Assembly: GCA_023375785.1 (NCBI GenBank)
Contig: SZWC01001539.1
Location: 124,504 to 188,503, forward strand
Direction: 5' to 3'
DNA: 64,000 bases
DNA from: Penium margaritaceum
Lineage: Eukaryota > Streptophyta > Zygnematophyceae > Desmidiales > Peniaceae
Notes under the pieces: model-generated
The model's database searches: none
Told to the model about the DNA's origin: nothing
What the model saw: only the letters and a program-made list of their open reading frames with translations
Shown: piece after piece, positions 37,671-49,089 of the stretch
Position numbering within the stretch: the stretch's first letter is position 1
Layout: each line of letters opens with the position of its first letter
Program-made: the position numbers and the translations under genes

Positions 37671-39720
37671 TGGTCGGTCATTGTGCATGGCAGCCACACC
37701 ATGCTACTACTGACTGAAGGTCATTGTACTTGGTAGTTCAGAACCGATGTTCTCATAGCATTGTTTCTGCTCCTGGCTGTTTGTGACTCGTGATATGGTT
37801 GGTCAACGTTGACCACCCATATTGATATTGTGTCGTCATGATCATTGATATATGCCTAGTTTGATTGTTTTGTGTGCATATGAGCCACACTGTGCCACTA
37901 CGTAATGAAGTTATTTGTCGTTTATAGCCAATACATAGGCTTACCAAACCATTATCTCTCCCTCTGACAATTTGTAACTTGTGTTATGAGTTGTCAATGT
38001 TGACCACACATAGTGAACTTATTTGGTCGTAGTCAGTGACGTATGCATCATTTGGTTGGTCACTTTGCACGCTAGCCATACCGTGCCACTACTTGTTGAA
38101 GGTATTTGTACTTGCTAGTTGATAACTAGTGTTCCCAACCCATTGTTTTCCCTTCTGACTATTTGTGACTCTTGTTATGTGTTTTCAACGTTGACCACAT
38201 GAAGTGAAATTTGTTGGTCGTGGTTACTGTCATACGCATACTTTGGTTGGTCACTGTGCGTTGAAGCCACATTGTACCACTACATATTGAAGGTATTTGT
38301 ACTTGCCAGTAGATAACTAGTATTTACAAACCATTACATTCCACCATGACCAGTTGTGACTCGTGTTGTGAGTTGTCAGAGTTTACCACACTTAGTGACA
38401 TTATTTGGTCATGGTCAGCGACATATGCCTACTTTGGTTGGTCACCGTGCATGGTCTCCACATCGTGCCACAACGTATTGAAGCCCCTTGTGCTTGCTAT
38501 GTGATACTTGGTGTTCCCAAACCATTGTTTCCCCCTCTGACCATCTGTGACTCGTATTATGATTTGTCAACGTTGACCACACACAACGGATTTCTTTGGT
38601 CAAAGGCACTACATATACTTACTTTGGTTGGTCATTCTGCATGGTAGCCACACCGTGCTACTATTGACTGAAGGTCGTTGTACTTGGTAGTTGAGAACCA
38701 ATATTCCATAGTATTATTTCCTGTCATGGCCGTTTGTGACTCGTGTTATGGTTGGTCAACGTCGACCACCCATATTGGAATCATGTGGTCATAATCAGTG
38801 ACATATGCCTATTTTGGCTGTTTGGTGTGCATATTAGCCACACCGTGCCACTACGTATTGAAGTTCTTTGTCCTTTCTACTCAATACATAGGCTTCCCAA
38901 ACCATTGTCTCCCCCTCTGATCATTTGTGACTCGTGTTATGAGTTGTCAATGTTGACCACACATCGTGGATTTATTCGGTCTTAGTCAGTGACATATGCA
39001 TCCTTTGGTTGGTCACTGTGCACGCTAGCCATACCGTGCCACTGCTTGTTGAAGGTCTTTGTACTTCCTAGTTGATAACTAGTGTTCCCAATCCATTGTT
39101 TTCCCCTCTGACCATTTGTGACTCGTGTTATGAGTTGTCAATGTTGACCACACATCGTGGATTTATTCGGTCTTAGTCAGTGACATATGCATCCTTTGGT
39201 TGGTCACTGTGCACGCTAGCCATACCGTGCCACTGCTTGTTGAAGGTCTTTGTACTTCCTAGTTGATAACTAGTGTTCCCAATCCATTGTTTTCCCCTCT
39301 GACCATTTGTGACTCGTGTTATGCATTTTCCACGTTGACCACATATAGTGAAATTCTTTTGCCATGGTCAGTGACATATGCATACTTTGGTTGGTCACTG
39401 TGCATTCAAGCCACATTGTGCCACTATATATCGAAGGTATTTGTACTTGCTAGTAGAAAACTAGTATTCACAAACCATTACCTTCCACCCTCACCATCTG
39501 TGACTCGTGCTGTAAGTTGTCAAAGTTTACCACACTTAGTGACATTATTTGGTCATTATTAGTGACATATGCCTACTTTGGTTGGTCATCGTGCATGGTC
39601 CCCGCACTGTGCCACAACATATTGAAGCCCCTTGTGCTTGGTATGGGATACGTGGTGTTCCCAAACCATTGTTTCCCCCCCTAACCATTTGTGACTCGTA
39701 TTATGAGTTGTTAGCATGGA

Positions 39721-39725
39721 CTACA
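39721..39725. repeat. Target-site duplication of the LTR element, left copy (CTACA)
   Basis: The D monomer reads ...ATGGA then CTACA, immediately before the TGTT start of the LTR. The right copy is CCACA, and uninterrupted D monomers have GGACCACACACAGCGG here, so CCACA is the original and the left copy has one base difference. Confidence 0.8.
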
Positions 39726-41617
39726 TGTTCTACCCTTTTTCGCCTTCGACCGGAATTGGGTCTGAGAGCATGCGAGGATCAGCTCCGTAGGCGTTGGCTT
39801 TTCCCGAGCTATCCGCGCCACTGGGTAACCTGGGTCCGTTCTTTGCCGAACCGCCTAGTCCTTGGAAGGCGCGGGACGGATCCTTCACCAGACAAGCATT
39901 GAGCGTGCTTTACGCTCCACTAGCCTAAGACAGTCACCACTAAGCTACTTTAGCACTTCACTCATCCCAATTAATCCTTGACGGTCAATCATTCGCCAGA
40001 TAATGTGATATCTACGCAGAGAACGCTTCCTAAGTGCTCAAGAGAATGGTTTGACCAACAATCCACCAGAGTGTCAGGGCATTCACGCTTATGTTTCTCA
40101 TCGGGTTATGACGACCAATCATTCATTACACCATGTGATGTCAAAGTTAACGAGGCTTTGTCTAACTACACAAGGGAGAGAACTTGGAGAATTACGGAAT
40201 GTGCATTCAACCGAGCAAAGATACAACCAAACTATGATTCAATCAAGCATGCAGACATACAGCCGAGTACTCCTTATTCCATCCAAGTCCTACACATCAC
40301 CCAGCAGAATAGGCAAACCCTAAACGTCCTCAATCGACGGATGATGCGCCGGCGCTGGTCCCTGTAAGAAAACATTGCGGCTTGCCTCGCGCTGCGAGTC
40401 GGACACCCGCGGGTCGGCACGAAGAAGCGCAAAGGGACCGTGCGAACGACGACCCGCACGAGGGTTAGCTCGCACAGGGCTCTCCTCCCGCAAGCGATCA
40501 AGATCCTGCTGGTAGCGTTGGTAGGCTTGGTATGCCTCGATGCGTTCTTCGACGACCTTGGCAGCGCGGCGTCCGACGTCACGCGCGACCTCCCTCCAGC
40601 TTTCCACGCGCCGAGGCTAATCATCACGGGGCACCCTCCGTAGCCAAAGCTGCCAAAACTGCTCCACGGCTCCACCGGCACTATGATGTGAGAATTGCAT
40701 CACCTCTAGGACCGTGCGCACTCCCAATCAATGAGGGGCATTGTAGCACTTGTAGATGGCATAGAAGGCCACCGGCATCTCCCGCGGGGCTTTCCCTGGA
40801 CGAGGAGCCTGGTACTCAAGGGGGAATTCAGAACCAGGCCATTAGGGCTCCGTGACGTGCTCCTCGGGTAGTGGTCTTCCCATCCGAGGACGGCACACAC
40901 ACACACACACGCACACACACACACACACACACTAGTCTATCATCTCTACTCTAACTTGTCGCCTCAAGGGACGCGGGTCCCACTCGACCGTCTGGTTCAA
41001 CCAAGGGGCAGCAATCCTTGGTTCAGCTGATGGTTTCAGGACTAGCTTCCTGCCCCGGCGTCGGACGAGTGTGCAACAACGCAACTCGCCGGTAGCGGGA
41101 GTCGTGGGAATAGGAACGTCCGATGTTGATGTCTTATTCAGCTTCTTGCGATGGAGCGTCTGCAGTTGACTCTTGACAGCAGCTCTTCTCATCAGTAGCC
41201 CTCGTTCTCTCATCCCTCCTCCTTTTTATCTTCTCCTTGTGGTGCATCTTTCTGGATCTCTTCTCACTCTCCAGCCCCACTTCGCGGCTCGCACATCAAA
41301 ACGCTTCTGGATAAGGCGCTTCGAACACTGCTCCTGTCCTCGAGGTTTGGACGCGACTCCGCTCCCATCAAGCCAGCCTCGGGCCGCCTTCCTTTCCTCT
41401 CGACAGGTGTGGTTGGCTCACGCGGCCCGCCGCAATATCCTCCCCGCGCCCCGTCATCTCCCGGATTCGATCTGCCCCTTCCGATGATTTCTTTTTCCTC
41501 GCTCGACCGGACGTCGGGTGATTCGTCGACCTCCCTTTTCCCGCTCCCCTTCCTTGAACCCGGGTTTCGGCTCCCCTTTTTCTCATTCTCTAGTTGATGA
41601 ACAAAACATCATTAACA
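39726..41617 (-). repeat. LTR, left copy (3' LTR of the element), 1,892 bp
   Basis: Starts TGTTCTACCCTTTTTCGCC and ends ACATCATTAACA. It aligns end to end with 55,571-57,496, including the CTCCACTAGCCTAAGACAG block, a CA microsatellite and a pyrimidine-rich last third. It is 34 bases shorter than the other copy, mainly because it lacks a short duplication present there. The open frames in it are not conserved in a gene-like way between the LTRs. Confidence 0.92.
40894..40932. repeat. (CA)n microsatellite in the left LTR
   Basis: An uninterrupted CA/AC run broken by one G. The equivalent run is at 56,738-56,774 in the other LTR, so it was part of the LTR before insertion. Confidence 0.95.
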
Positions 41618-41629
41618 CTGTTATACCCT
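41610..41629. repeat. 20 bp LTR-junction motif, left inner boundary
   Basis: CATTAACACTGTTATACCCT: the last eight bases of the LTR, a C, then eleven bases identical to the LTR start. The same 20 bases span the other inner boundary at 55,562-55,581. Next to it, on the minus strand, is a G-rich stretch (GGGGGTAGGG, 41,626-41,635) that could be part of a polypurine tract. Confidence 0.7.
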
Positions 41630-41889
41630 ACCCCCAAAAAACAAGCTAGACATCCTCGTCCATCCATCCCTCCTCCCTGGATTCGTTCATCCCATTCTCC
41701 TCCTTCCTCTGGATCATCTGTCGTGCCTCTAGTGCTCCCGTCCTCTCCCCGATGCGGCCTCCCCTTCCCATTTGTCCGGTGAGGAGTACTCCTCCTCTGC
41801 CCATATTGTCATATCCACTGCTTCCAACCCTCGCTGGAGCCCCTCTTATAGTATGCCTTCATTCTGTGCCTTGGGGCTCCTCCGTGGGG

Positions 41890-44800
41890 TTATCCTGTGC
41901 TCCCCTTCTCTGGACCCTCTTTCTTGCTATTCCTGCAGGCACCGCGCCGCTTGCCTCTGCTCCGCCTGCACTCTCCTTCTAGCATCGTTGCTCTCCTCAC
42001 ATGGAAGATGGAGTGGTCCATGGAGCCCTGTTTGCGTGTTGCTATACCGACGAGCACACGCGAGGTGCACCCGCTGCCGGCAGCTAATGCAGTACCACCT
42101 CCGGACCCGCACCGGGCCCCTGCAGGTGGCGCATGGCTCACTTTGCGACGTGGTACACCTGAGACATTGGTACAGCGAGATACGGCCTCCATGGGGCAAC
42201 TTCCTCTCCCAACCTTCTTGACACATTCATTGTGTGAGAAGCACGCACACTTCTCACACCACGGTGTCACTCCTCTTAGCTCTCTTAGACAGCTGGGGCA
42301 GTCTCCCTCCGCCGTGCCAGTGCGTGGTCGCGTCCAACAGCTGCTACAGTTGTTGCGTCCCTCCTCATTGGTTCTTATGCAGGCGGCATGTGCTGCCCTC
42401 CTGCAATAGTCACACCTCCCATCAGGGGCCTCCAGCATTCTCCTACAGCCGCAGCACACAAGTCCCGTCACGGCCTCGTGTTCCTCCCGGAGCATGATTC
42501 TTACCTCCGTTGGGATTCCCTGCTTAACCTTTTGGCAGGGTAGGCATAGCCACCCCTTTTCTGCGTCCACCATCCCGCATTCCCTGTGTGTGTGGCGCGT
42601 ACAGCGCCCGCATTGCCTGGCAGGCAAGTGCACCCTTCTTTCACACCATGGACAACTGCCCGTACGTTGCGTCTACTCCTCTCTGGGTCCCTCTTCCACA
42701 TCCATGCCTCTCTTCCTCTTTTTGCCCACTCCTGGAGCCTCGGTCCATGCTCAAGCTCGTCCTACCCCTGCTCCGTCATCCGTACTCGCTCCCTCTTGTC
42801 CCGTTCATGCTTTTGTCTTAGACCCCCACTGCCCCTCGCCTCTTCCTTGCCGCGTCGATGATCCCATGTCTGCGCTGCGTGGGGCTCCTGTTATTTCTTC
42901 CCCTGCCCTGGCTGCCGCCCTTTGTGCTCCTTGGTGCGCCTCGGGCGCCCGTCCAGACGTTAGTCCCCTTAGCTGGAATTGCCGTGACTCTCTCTCTGCT
43001 CCCTGCTCCCTCTGCTGCCTCCCTGGGGTTATGGAGTGTCCCGGCCGATGCGCCAGCGTATGATCGGCCAGAGCTCCGGGACGTCCCATCGTCCAGTGGC
43101 GTCCCAGTGTTTTGGCCCCTCTGATTTCTTCTCCACGCCCATGCAGGCGTCCCCTTGGCCCTTCTGGTCGATCTGGACGTCGGGTAGGTTGATCATCGAC
43201 CGGAGCTGGAGTAGGAGGGGGTGGTGAACTTGGTCCCTGCGGGGCTGAGGGTCGTGGTACTGCCGGTGGCGGCGGGTCTTTCAGGAGATACCAGTGAGGC
43301 GTTATTGCCAAAGCCTCGTTCACCATCGCCAACACCTTTCTTCTTACCTCGGGAACATCCCTGCTCCTCAGCGCCCTCGTGGCCATAACCGCCTTCCATG
43401 CCGCCGCTCCCTCTTGTCCAGGTAATGCCACCGCATTGCGATAAAGCTGTTCCACCGGGTGAGAGTCTGCGTATAAGCGCGGCCCCTTCCGCTCCTCTGT
43501 GCTTTGACCTTCCTCCATCCGCTGCCTCTGATCCCGTGCCCTGGCCTAAAAGTCGCATCCTCGCTAGTGTTGCCCCATTCTTGGCAGCATTTGTCCACAC
43601 GGCCGATGGAGGGGTTGATGGCATCCCTCACACCACTCGGTGGCGCCAAGATTGTTGCATTCTGCATAATGTAGGCACCACTCTATTTCCGCCGCTCGCC
43701 AGCCGTCTCTTCCCCGTCCTTCCTCCTCCTTTCGCATCTTTGCTTTTTGTTATGGAGTACAGGCCAGGCAAACATGCACTACTCTCTGCTGCAATAGCTC
43801 CCCTTCCCCGCAAACATAGTGAAGGGCCACCGTGCAGTTGAAGGAGCACTTCTTTTGCGTCCTCACTGGCCGCTTGCAGTTCCCGCACTCCTCCACTTCT
43901 TCCTCTCCTGGTGCGCTTGGCCCAGCAGCTTGTCCGCTTTCCTTGCCGACCTTTTTCTCTTCTTCCACCAACCTCTGGATGCAACTTTTACAGTGCTGTC
44001 CCAGTCCTAGGATCCCTGTTCCACACTTGGGATGGAGTGGTGCTTTGCATTCATAGCACCAACTTGCCTCCATTTGGTCGTGTGGCTCCCCACATACTTC
44101 ACACTTCTCAATCCACCGCTTCGGAGCCGGCTTTCTCTTTCTCTTGTCCTTTTTGTCTGCCTTTTGGTGCATCATGGGTGCATACTTCTTGCATCCGATC
44201 ACCTTTCGACGGATCCATACTTTTGGGTCCCGACAGGCTGCATGCACTGGATGTCTGCACACAAAGTACCGGAGCAGCGTGGTGGCATTCATTGGCTCTT
44301 CACAGTTGCCACACGGTTCCTCATCTTGTGGCATCCTGAATCTTTCAGTTGCGGCTCTGGTGCCCGAGCGGGCCCTCTCCTCCTCCCATTCTTTTTGTAG
44401 TTCCTCCTCGATGTCGACTCCCATGTCTTCCCTCAATTGTGCTGCGCAGGCCTCACACATCTTGATGTTGTATAAGATACCAAGGTCAAAATCGTAGTAG
44501 GCCAGATGGAGGCTGGTCCTGCATCCTTCACACACCACCTCCCCTTTTCCTGCGACCGGGTGTTTACACGTTGTGCAGAGTTGCTGGGCAGTATATTCCT
44601 CCTCCTCTTCTTCGCCTTGGACGTCTGCTTTAATGCTCACCTCAAGCTCTTCCTGCCGAGTGCCCTTCCCTCCTTGCACTGGTGCTGATCCCACCGTTGC
44701 TTCCAGCCGAGAGCTGGTCGGCCTCAGGTGCCTATCATCAGGGGGGATTGGCCCCCATGTCAAAGGAAGGGCATGGAGCAAGTTGCCTTGCTCTTGATGC

Positions 44801-46350
44801 ACCGGTTGAAGCTCCCTTTCTTCCTCCCGCTTCTCCGTCTCCTTCCGCTGCCTCTTTTCTCCCCTACGGCTCCCCCGGGGTCCTTTTTGCTTCTTCTCTC
44901 GTTGATCTTTAAGCTGCTCCTCCGTCGTTGCTGCTGGTGATGCCTGCGTTGCCAGCAGCACCTCCTGGTCCCGCTGCTTGGCTGCTGTTGCTGTTGCCGA
45001 TGGTGCCGGTGTCTCGAGCGCTGCGCCAAGAGCAGCTGCTGCGGAAGACAGCACCTCCTGTTCCCGCTACTCTGCTGCTACTGCTGGCATCCATGCTTTG
45101 AGCGTCGCGCCGGGTGCAGCTGCTGCGGGAGGCAGCACCTCTTGTTCCCGCTGCTCTGCTGCTGCTGCTACCGGCGTACGCGCCTCGAGGGCCGTGCCGG
45201 GTGCAGCTGCTGTAGGAGGCAGCACCTCCTGTTCCCGCTGCTCTGCTACTACTGCTGCTGTCGGCGTCTGTGCCTTGGGGGCCGTGCCGGGTGCAGCTGT
45301 TGCAGGAGGAAGCACCTCCTGGTCCCGCTGCTTTGCTGCTGTTGCTGCCGGCGTTCGTGCCTCGGGGGCCGTGCCGGGTGTAGTTGTTGCAGGAGGCAGC
45401 ACCTCCTCGTTGCGCTGCTATGCTGCTGCTACTGCTGGCGTTTGCGTCTTGGGGGCCGCGCCAGGTGCAGCTGCTGGAGGAGGCAACACCTCCTAGTCCC
45501 GCTGCTCTGGTGCTGTTGCTGCCAGCGTTCGCGTCTTGGGGGCCGCGCCGGGTGCAGCTGCTGCAGTAGGCAGCACCTCCTGGTCGTGCTGCTCTGCTGC
45601 TGCTGCTGCCAACGTTCGCGCCTCGGGGGCTGCGCCTGGTGCAGCTGCTGTAGGAGGCAGCACCTCCTGGTCCCGCTACTCTACTGATGTAGCTGCTGGT
45701 GGCGTCCGCGCCTCAAGCGCCACACCAGGTGCAACTGCTGCAGGAGTCAACACTTCCTGTTCCTGCTGCTCTGCTGTTGCTGCTGACGACGTTTGCATCT
45801 TGGGGACCGCGCCGGGTGCAACTGTTGCAGGAGGCAGCACCTCCTGGTCACGCTGCTCTGCAGCTGCTGCTGCCGGCGTTTGCGTCTCGGGTGTCGCGCC
45901 GGGTACAGCTGCTGCAGGAGGCAGCACCTCCTGGTCCCGCTGCTATGCTGTTGCAGCTGCCGGCGTTCGCGTCTCGGGGGCCGCGCCGGGTGCAGCTGCT
46001 GCAGGAGGCAGCACCTCCTGGTCCTTTTGGTCTCCTGCTGCTGCTTTCGGCGTTCGCGCCTCAAGCGCCACGCCAGGTGCAACTGCTGCAGGAGGCAGTT
46101 CTTTCCGTTCTCACAAGTGGGGTTTTTTGGGTTGCACCATTGATGCAGGTCGACGATCCGCCGTACGTGGCGCTCTGGTTCGGGGAGGTGACTGCTGCTG
46201 GGCCTCTGGTTCGGCAGCTGGTGCCAGTTCCTCTAAGATCTTGGGGTGCCGAGTAGGGAGTTCTCCTTTTTCTACCCAACGGCACTTCTTTGTGCCACTT
46301 TCCATTTCCGTCACAGCACGTTTTCCCTTCTCCTCGTCTTCCACTTGCTG
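41890..46350 (-). CDS. Extra 3' coding region of the LTR element (tandem repeats plus PHD-like zinc fingers), fossil
   Basis: Lies downstream of integrase on the same strand, where some LTR elements carry an additional gene. In the element's direction it has a basic segment, an Ala/Pro/Thr-rich tandem-repeat part (46.1-45.0 kb), a charged Lys/Glu-rich part, and two clusters of Cys/His modules (44.6-43.8 kb and 42.6-41.9 kb) with a Pro-rich stretch between. The modules have CX2C-X9-13-CX2-3C-X4-H-X2-C-X10-13-CX2C spacing, the C4HC3 pattern of PHD-type fingers. PHD fingers commonly bind histone tails, so a role in chromatin targeting is conceivable but inferred. There is no transmembrane-rich envelope-like part. 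Broken in this copy. Which parts formed one protein is not determined. Confidence 0.6.
41930..42630 (-). other. Second cluster of C4HC3 zinc-binding modules
   Basis: At least three modules are visible in one open stretch. A partial one reads C-X2-C-X4-H-X2-C-X10-C-X2-C. A full one reads C-X2-C-X10-C-X2-C-X4-H-X2-C-X10-C-X2-C. A third reads C-X2-C-X10-C-X2-C-X4-H-X2-C and a later Cys. The first contains GWLCLPC, like the end of classical PHD fingers (W two positions before the last CX2C pair). A further module of the same spacing is visible nearby in another frame. The spacing was read directly; no structure comparison was possible. Confidence 0.65.
43760..44600 (-). other. First cluster of C4HC3 zinc-binding modules
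   Basis: One long open stretch contains four Cys/His modules in about 275 residues. Modules 3 and 4 have complete C4HC3 spacing (CX2C-X11-CX2C-X4-H-X2-C-X10-CX2C and CX2C-X9-CX3C-X4-H-X2-C-X13-CX2C). Modules 1 and 2 are similar with looser spacing. Between modules 2 and 3 is a lysine/arginine-rich segment (KKDKRKRKPAPKR) that could be a nuclear localisation signal. Upstream of the modules is a stretch of acidic and basic runs of coiled-coil-like composition. Confidence 0.7.
45000..46110 (-). repeat. 87 bp (29-codon) coding minisatellite, about 12-13 units
   Basis: The GGCAGCACCTCCTG block recurs at 45,131, 45,218, 45,308, 45,395, 45,482, 45,569 and 45,656 and onward, nearly always 87 bases apart (one step of 90). 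All periods are multiples of three, so the frame is kept. On the minus strand each unit encodes a low-complexity Ala/Pro/Thr/Gln peptide containing a QEVLPPA motif. Units differ by point changes. Composition suggests a flexible linker or stalk. Confidence 0.9.
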
Positions 46351-46399
46351 CTATGCCTGCTGTTGTGGCGTACTGGGTCTAGCTTTTCGCACGATTGCC

Positions 46400-47930
46400 T
46401 CCACGTGTGCCGAGATAGGCACCTCAATACCCGCCGAATCAAGCCGGGTCCCCCCGGCCAAGGAAGCCTCAAGGATGGCTGTGGTGGTGATGGGCGGAGG
46501 GGGGCGCTCTGGACGAGAGGGTGACGGAGGTGCCCCTGCGAACGTAGCCGCCACCTCTTCCACATCTTCCTCGGTGCTAAGGCGGGGCAGATGGCCGCCA
46601 CCCGCAATAGCTTGCCATCGGACGGGAAGCTTCTTGAGCCGCTCCCGGCGCACCATGATGTTGGAGGTGTGGCGACCCTCGAGCCACACATAGACGCCAT
46701 CGACGGTCCAAATTTGGTAGCACTGGTCCAAGAGAATTGCTTCATTGTGCCGTGCCCGTCCGATCTCCTCTCGCTTCGGCCGCACACCGTCACCCACCTG
46801 GAAGTCATCCATCATGAGACCAGCATTGGCACGGTGGACCCCACGCTGTGCTGCAACAGACTCTTGCCTGTGAGCCTCTTGGAGACACTTTTGGATCCAA
46901 GCACCTCGTTGTGTCATGAATTCCACCTCATCAGCCACTGTTGATCCCTTGTCTTGTGGTGGCACCGGTGCGTCAGGCATGAGGGGTACGGTGGCCATGG
47001 TCCAATGTTGTTGGTGATGACGCAGCATGTAAGGGGAGAAGCTAGTAGAGGAGTGGGGTGTGATGTTGTACTCGTAGACAATGTCTTGCAGCTGCTTGTC
47101 CCATTGTGTAGTGTCATCCGACAGTTTCCGAATGGTCTGTGTGATGGCCCCATGCATGCGTTTGCCCTGTCCCTGCGCCTGCGGCCGATAAGGTACTGCG
47201 TTATCAATCTGAATGTTGAAGTAGGCGGCCACCTCCGCAAATGCCCCAGCAAAGTGTGAGCCGTTATCACATTGGATGATTTTGCAACCGCCTCTCTAGT
47301 AGATAACCTCCTTTTTCAGAAATGCTGCAGGATGTACGGCATCGGCTTTAGGAACTGCACGGGCCATGACCCATTTGGTCATGTGGTCGATGCCCAGGAT
47401 CCAGTACAGATTTTTGCGTCCGGTGATGTGGAGAAGGCCATGGAAATCAATGATGACTCTCTCCATGGGTGCGTCGAGACGGGCGCACACGAAACGGGGT
47501 TAATGAATGCGTTGGCGGGGTTGGTGACAGATGCATGTCTCATACGTGGCCACCTCTTCCCCAATCTACTTCTTCAAGCCCACCCAGTACACTTGCAGAA
47601 CCAAAGCTTCATAGACTATTGCAGAGCACGCGTGCATGCGGTCGTGCTCTTGCATGACGGGTGCATCCCTCAACGGCACCGGGGTGCACCAACGCAGTCC
47701 ATATGCGTCCTCTTTGCGCCGCCATAGTCGCCTCTGCAGCCACACGTATTTGTCGAGCTTGGCTTTTGCATCCGAGCAGACATGGGCATCCGGGTAAACT
47801 GCCGTCATCGTGCGGGCCCCATATAAGACTTGGGCCCGTGCCCAGTCGGACCACTCGTATTTCTTGGCTGGTGGTGTCGTCTGCCAGTAGTCCAGATCAC
47901 TCATGGGGGCCAAGGCGAGGAGGCGAGCGC
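46400..47930 (-). CDS. Integrase region of the LTR element (fossil)
   Basis: Successive parts in the element's direction are: a His/Cys-containing N-terminal zinc-binding-like part near 47.75-47.5 kb; the catalytic core start with ERVIIDFHG and GIDHMTKWV near 47.46-47.38 kb; a core segment with PYRPQAQGQGKRMHGAI near 47.2-47.1 kb (the usual A-X-GQ-ER region of gypsy integrases); and WDKQLQDIVYEYN with PHSSTSFSPYML. The C-terminal part has VGDGVRPKRE and WTVDGVYVW, like the SH3-like/GPY-F domain. The enzyme would insert the element's DNA into chromosomes. It is broken here. Confidence 0.8.
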
Positions 47931-47949
47931 GCATATCCTCAAAGGGTTC

Positions 47950-48990
47950 TGGTAGTGGTGGTGCTCTGCATCCTGCTCATTCTGCCTGATGTCCTTCATC
48001 ACCTGTCGCCGACGGGATGGCATCACTTTGCATGCGCTTAGAGGAGCTGCGCATGGCGATCAGTTCCGCCGTGCCTCTGGATGTCGTCATCGTAGGACAA
48101 CGAAGGCGGGATGAAGTGCGCCGCATGGGGACCGGTAATCCGGCAGAGGCTGCTACAGCAGCTGGCATGTTCCCATCGAGTGCAGGTTCGCGGATGGCCG
48201 GTGGATCATCCACCGGAGGGGACCCTGCTCCGGGCGCGGCGGGCGGTTCTTGAAGATGGGAGGTGCTTGGCGCGTCTCCGGTATCACCGCCAGACGGTGG
48301 ATCATGCACCGGTAGGGAGGCCGCTTCGGGTAGAGCAGGTGGTTCCGCGGTGTGAGAGGTGTTCGGCTCAGCTCCGGCATGCAAGCGCGCGACTCTCCAA
48401 CTCAAGAGTAGCACCCTTGGATACCGTGTTTTGAGCGAGTTCGTGTTCGTACCGTGCCCAAGCTGTGTTGTCCATCTCCGGTGTGCTGTCGGTATTCCGT
48501 CGGTGGTTGTCGCCATGAGCTATGTGAGAAGTATGTTCCAGGTCCTCTGCAGTTGTATCCGCGTCAGTCGTGGATCGTTGGTTCTATAAACGGCGTGAAC
48601 TGCGAGAATGGGAATTTAAGGGTTGCCGTCGGGATCCTCGAGACAGTGCCCAGGCGGTTTGGAGCGGGGGGGGGTGGGGGGGGGGCGGGATGGGCGTGCC
48701 GCCGTAACCGTCGGAGGGCAAGGGGTATGTCAGGTTCTCGACCTCGTTGATGTGTCGGTGGGTGTCCTCGAATCCCCGCCGATCGCCTGGAGGCGCGTTC
48801 GACGAGGAGGACAACATTGTCCGCCGCTGCCTGCATGTCTCCTTCAATACCTACATGCGTTTCCGTCGGATCCGGTGCATGATTCTCCTAAGAGTCACTG
48901 CTGTCCATAGAGGATGCTAGTGCGTCAGCGACGAATCGCATGAAGCGGGAGCCGGTGGATTGATCGCCCTCATGCTCTGCATGGTTGGTG
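47950..48990 (-). other. Pro/Ala/Asp-rich linker between second protease and integrase
   Basis: About 1 kb with no recognisable enzyme domain. On the minus strand it encodes a low-complexity segment with several DDPPAG/HDPPSGG-like repeats near 48.2-48.35 kb. A G-rich tract (GGGGGGGGTGGGGGGGGGC) lies at about 48,665-48,690. It may be a variable spacer of the polyprotein; nothing else is seen. Confidence 0.5.
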
Positions 48991-49089
48991 GAGAAAGCCT
49001 ACCTCGTCGGCAATCGCACATTCCGCTCAGCTGGCACTTCTGTTGCGTCGAAGTGAAGCGGGACGTATGATGGCGCCCCGTCATCATCG

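Larger units (their letters stand above)
30691..39725 (-). repeat. Satellite array, - orientation, up to the LTR element
   Basis: About 47 monomers in reverse orientation, four- and five-unit HORs. At 33,040 an E/B-type unit joins directly to the diverged monomer that normally flanks the tRNA-box insert (ACACAGTGAAACTCTTTTTA), with no insert present. Tandem single-monomer duplicates lie at 37,291-37,670 and near 38,941-39,320. The last unit is a D monomer, cut by the LTR element at 39,725. Confidence 0.93.

Noticed and set aside
39978-40367. A 129-codon open frame on the + strand, present at equal length in both LTRs (also 55,823-56,212)
   Set aside because: It would start at TTG. Of the 29 base differences between the two copies most change the amino acid, so there is no sign of protein-level constraint. 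It is antisense to the element.
41618-41890. Coding sequence in the short stretch between the left LTR and the zinc-finger region
   Set aside because: Pyrimidine-rich sequence (+ strand) with only short frames and no recognisable motif; treated as untranslated part of the element.
43750-45054. Host PHD-finger gene lying in the window
   Set aside because: It lies between integrase and the LTR on the element's own strand, inside the target-site duplications, so it belongs to the element. A captured host gene as its distant origin stays possible.
41890-46350. Envelope-like gene of the LTR element
   Set aside because: The region is rich in Cys/His modules, charged runs and low-complexity repeats. 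I see no signal peptide plus transmembrane layout.
44978-46693. Long + strand frames rich in Ala/Gly/Ser or Cys/Leu/Arg across the 87 bp repeats
   Set aside because: They are shadows of the in-frame minisatellite. The minus strand connects to the zinc-finger part and the integrase orientation.
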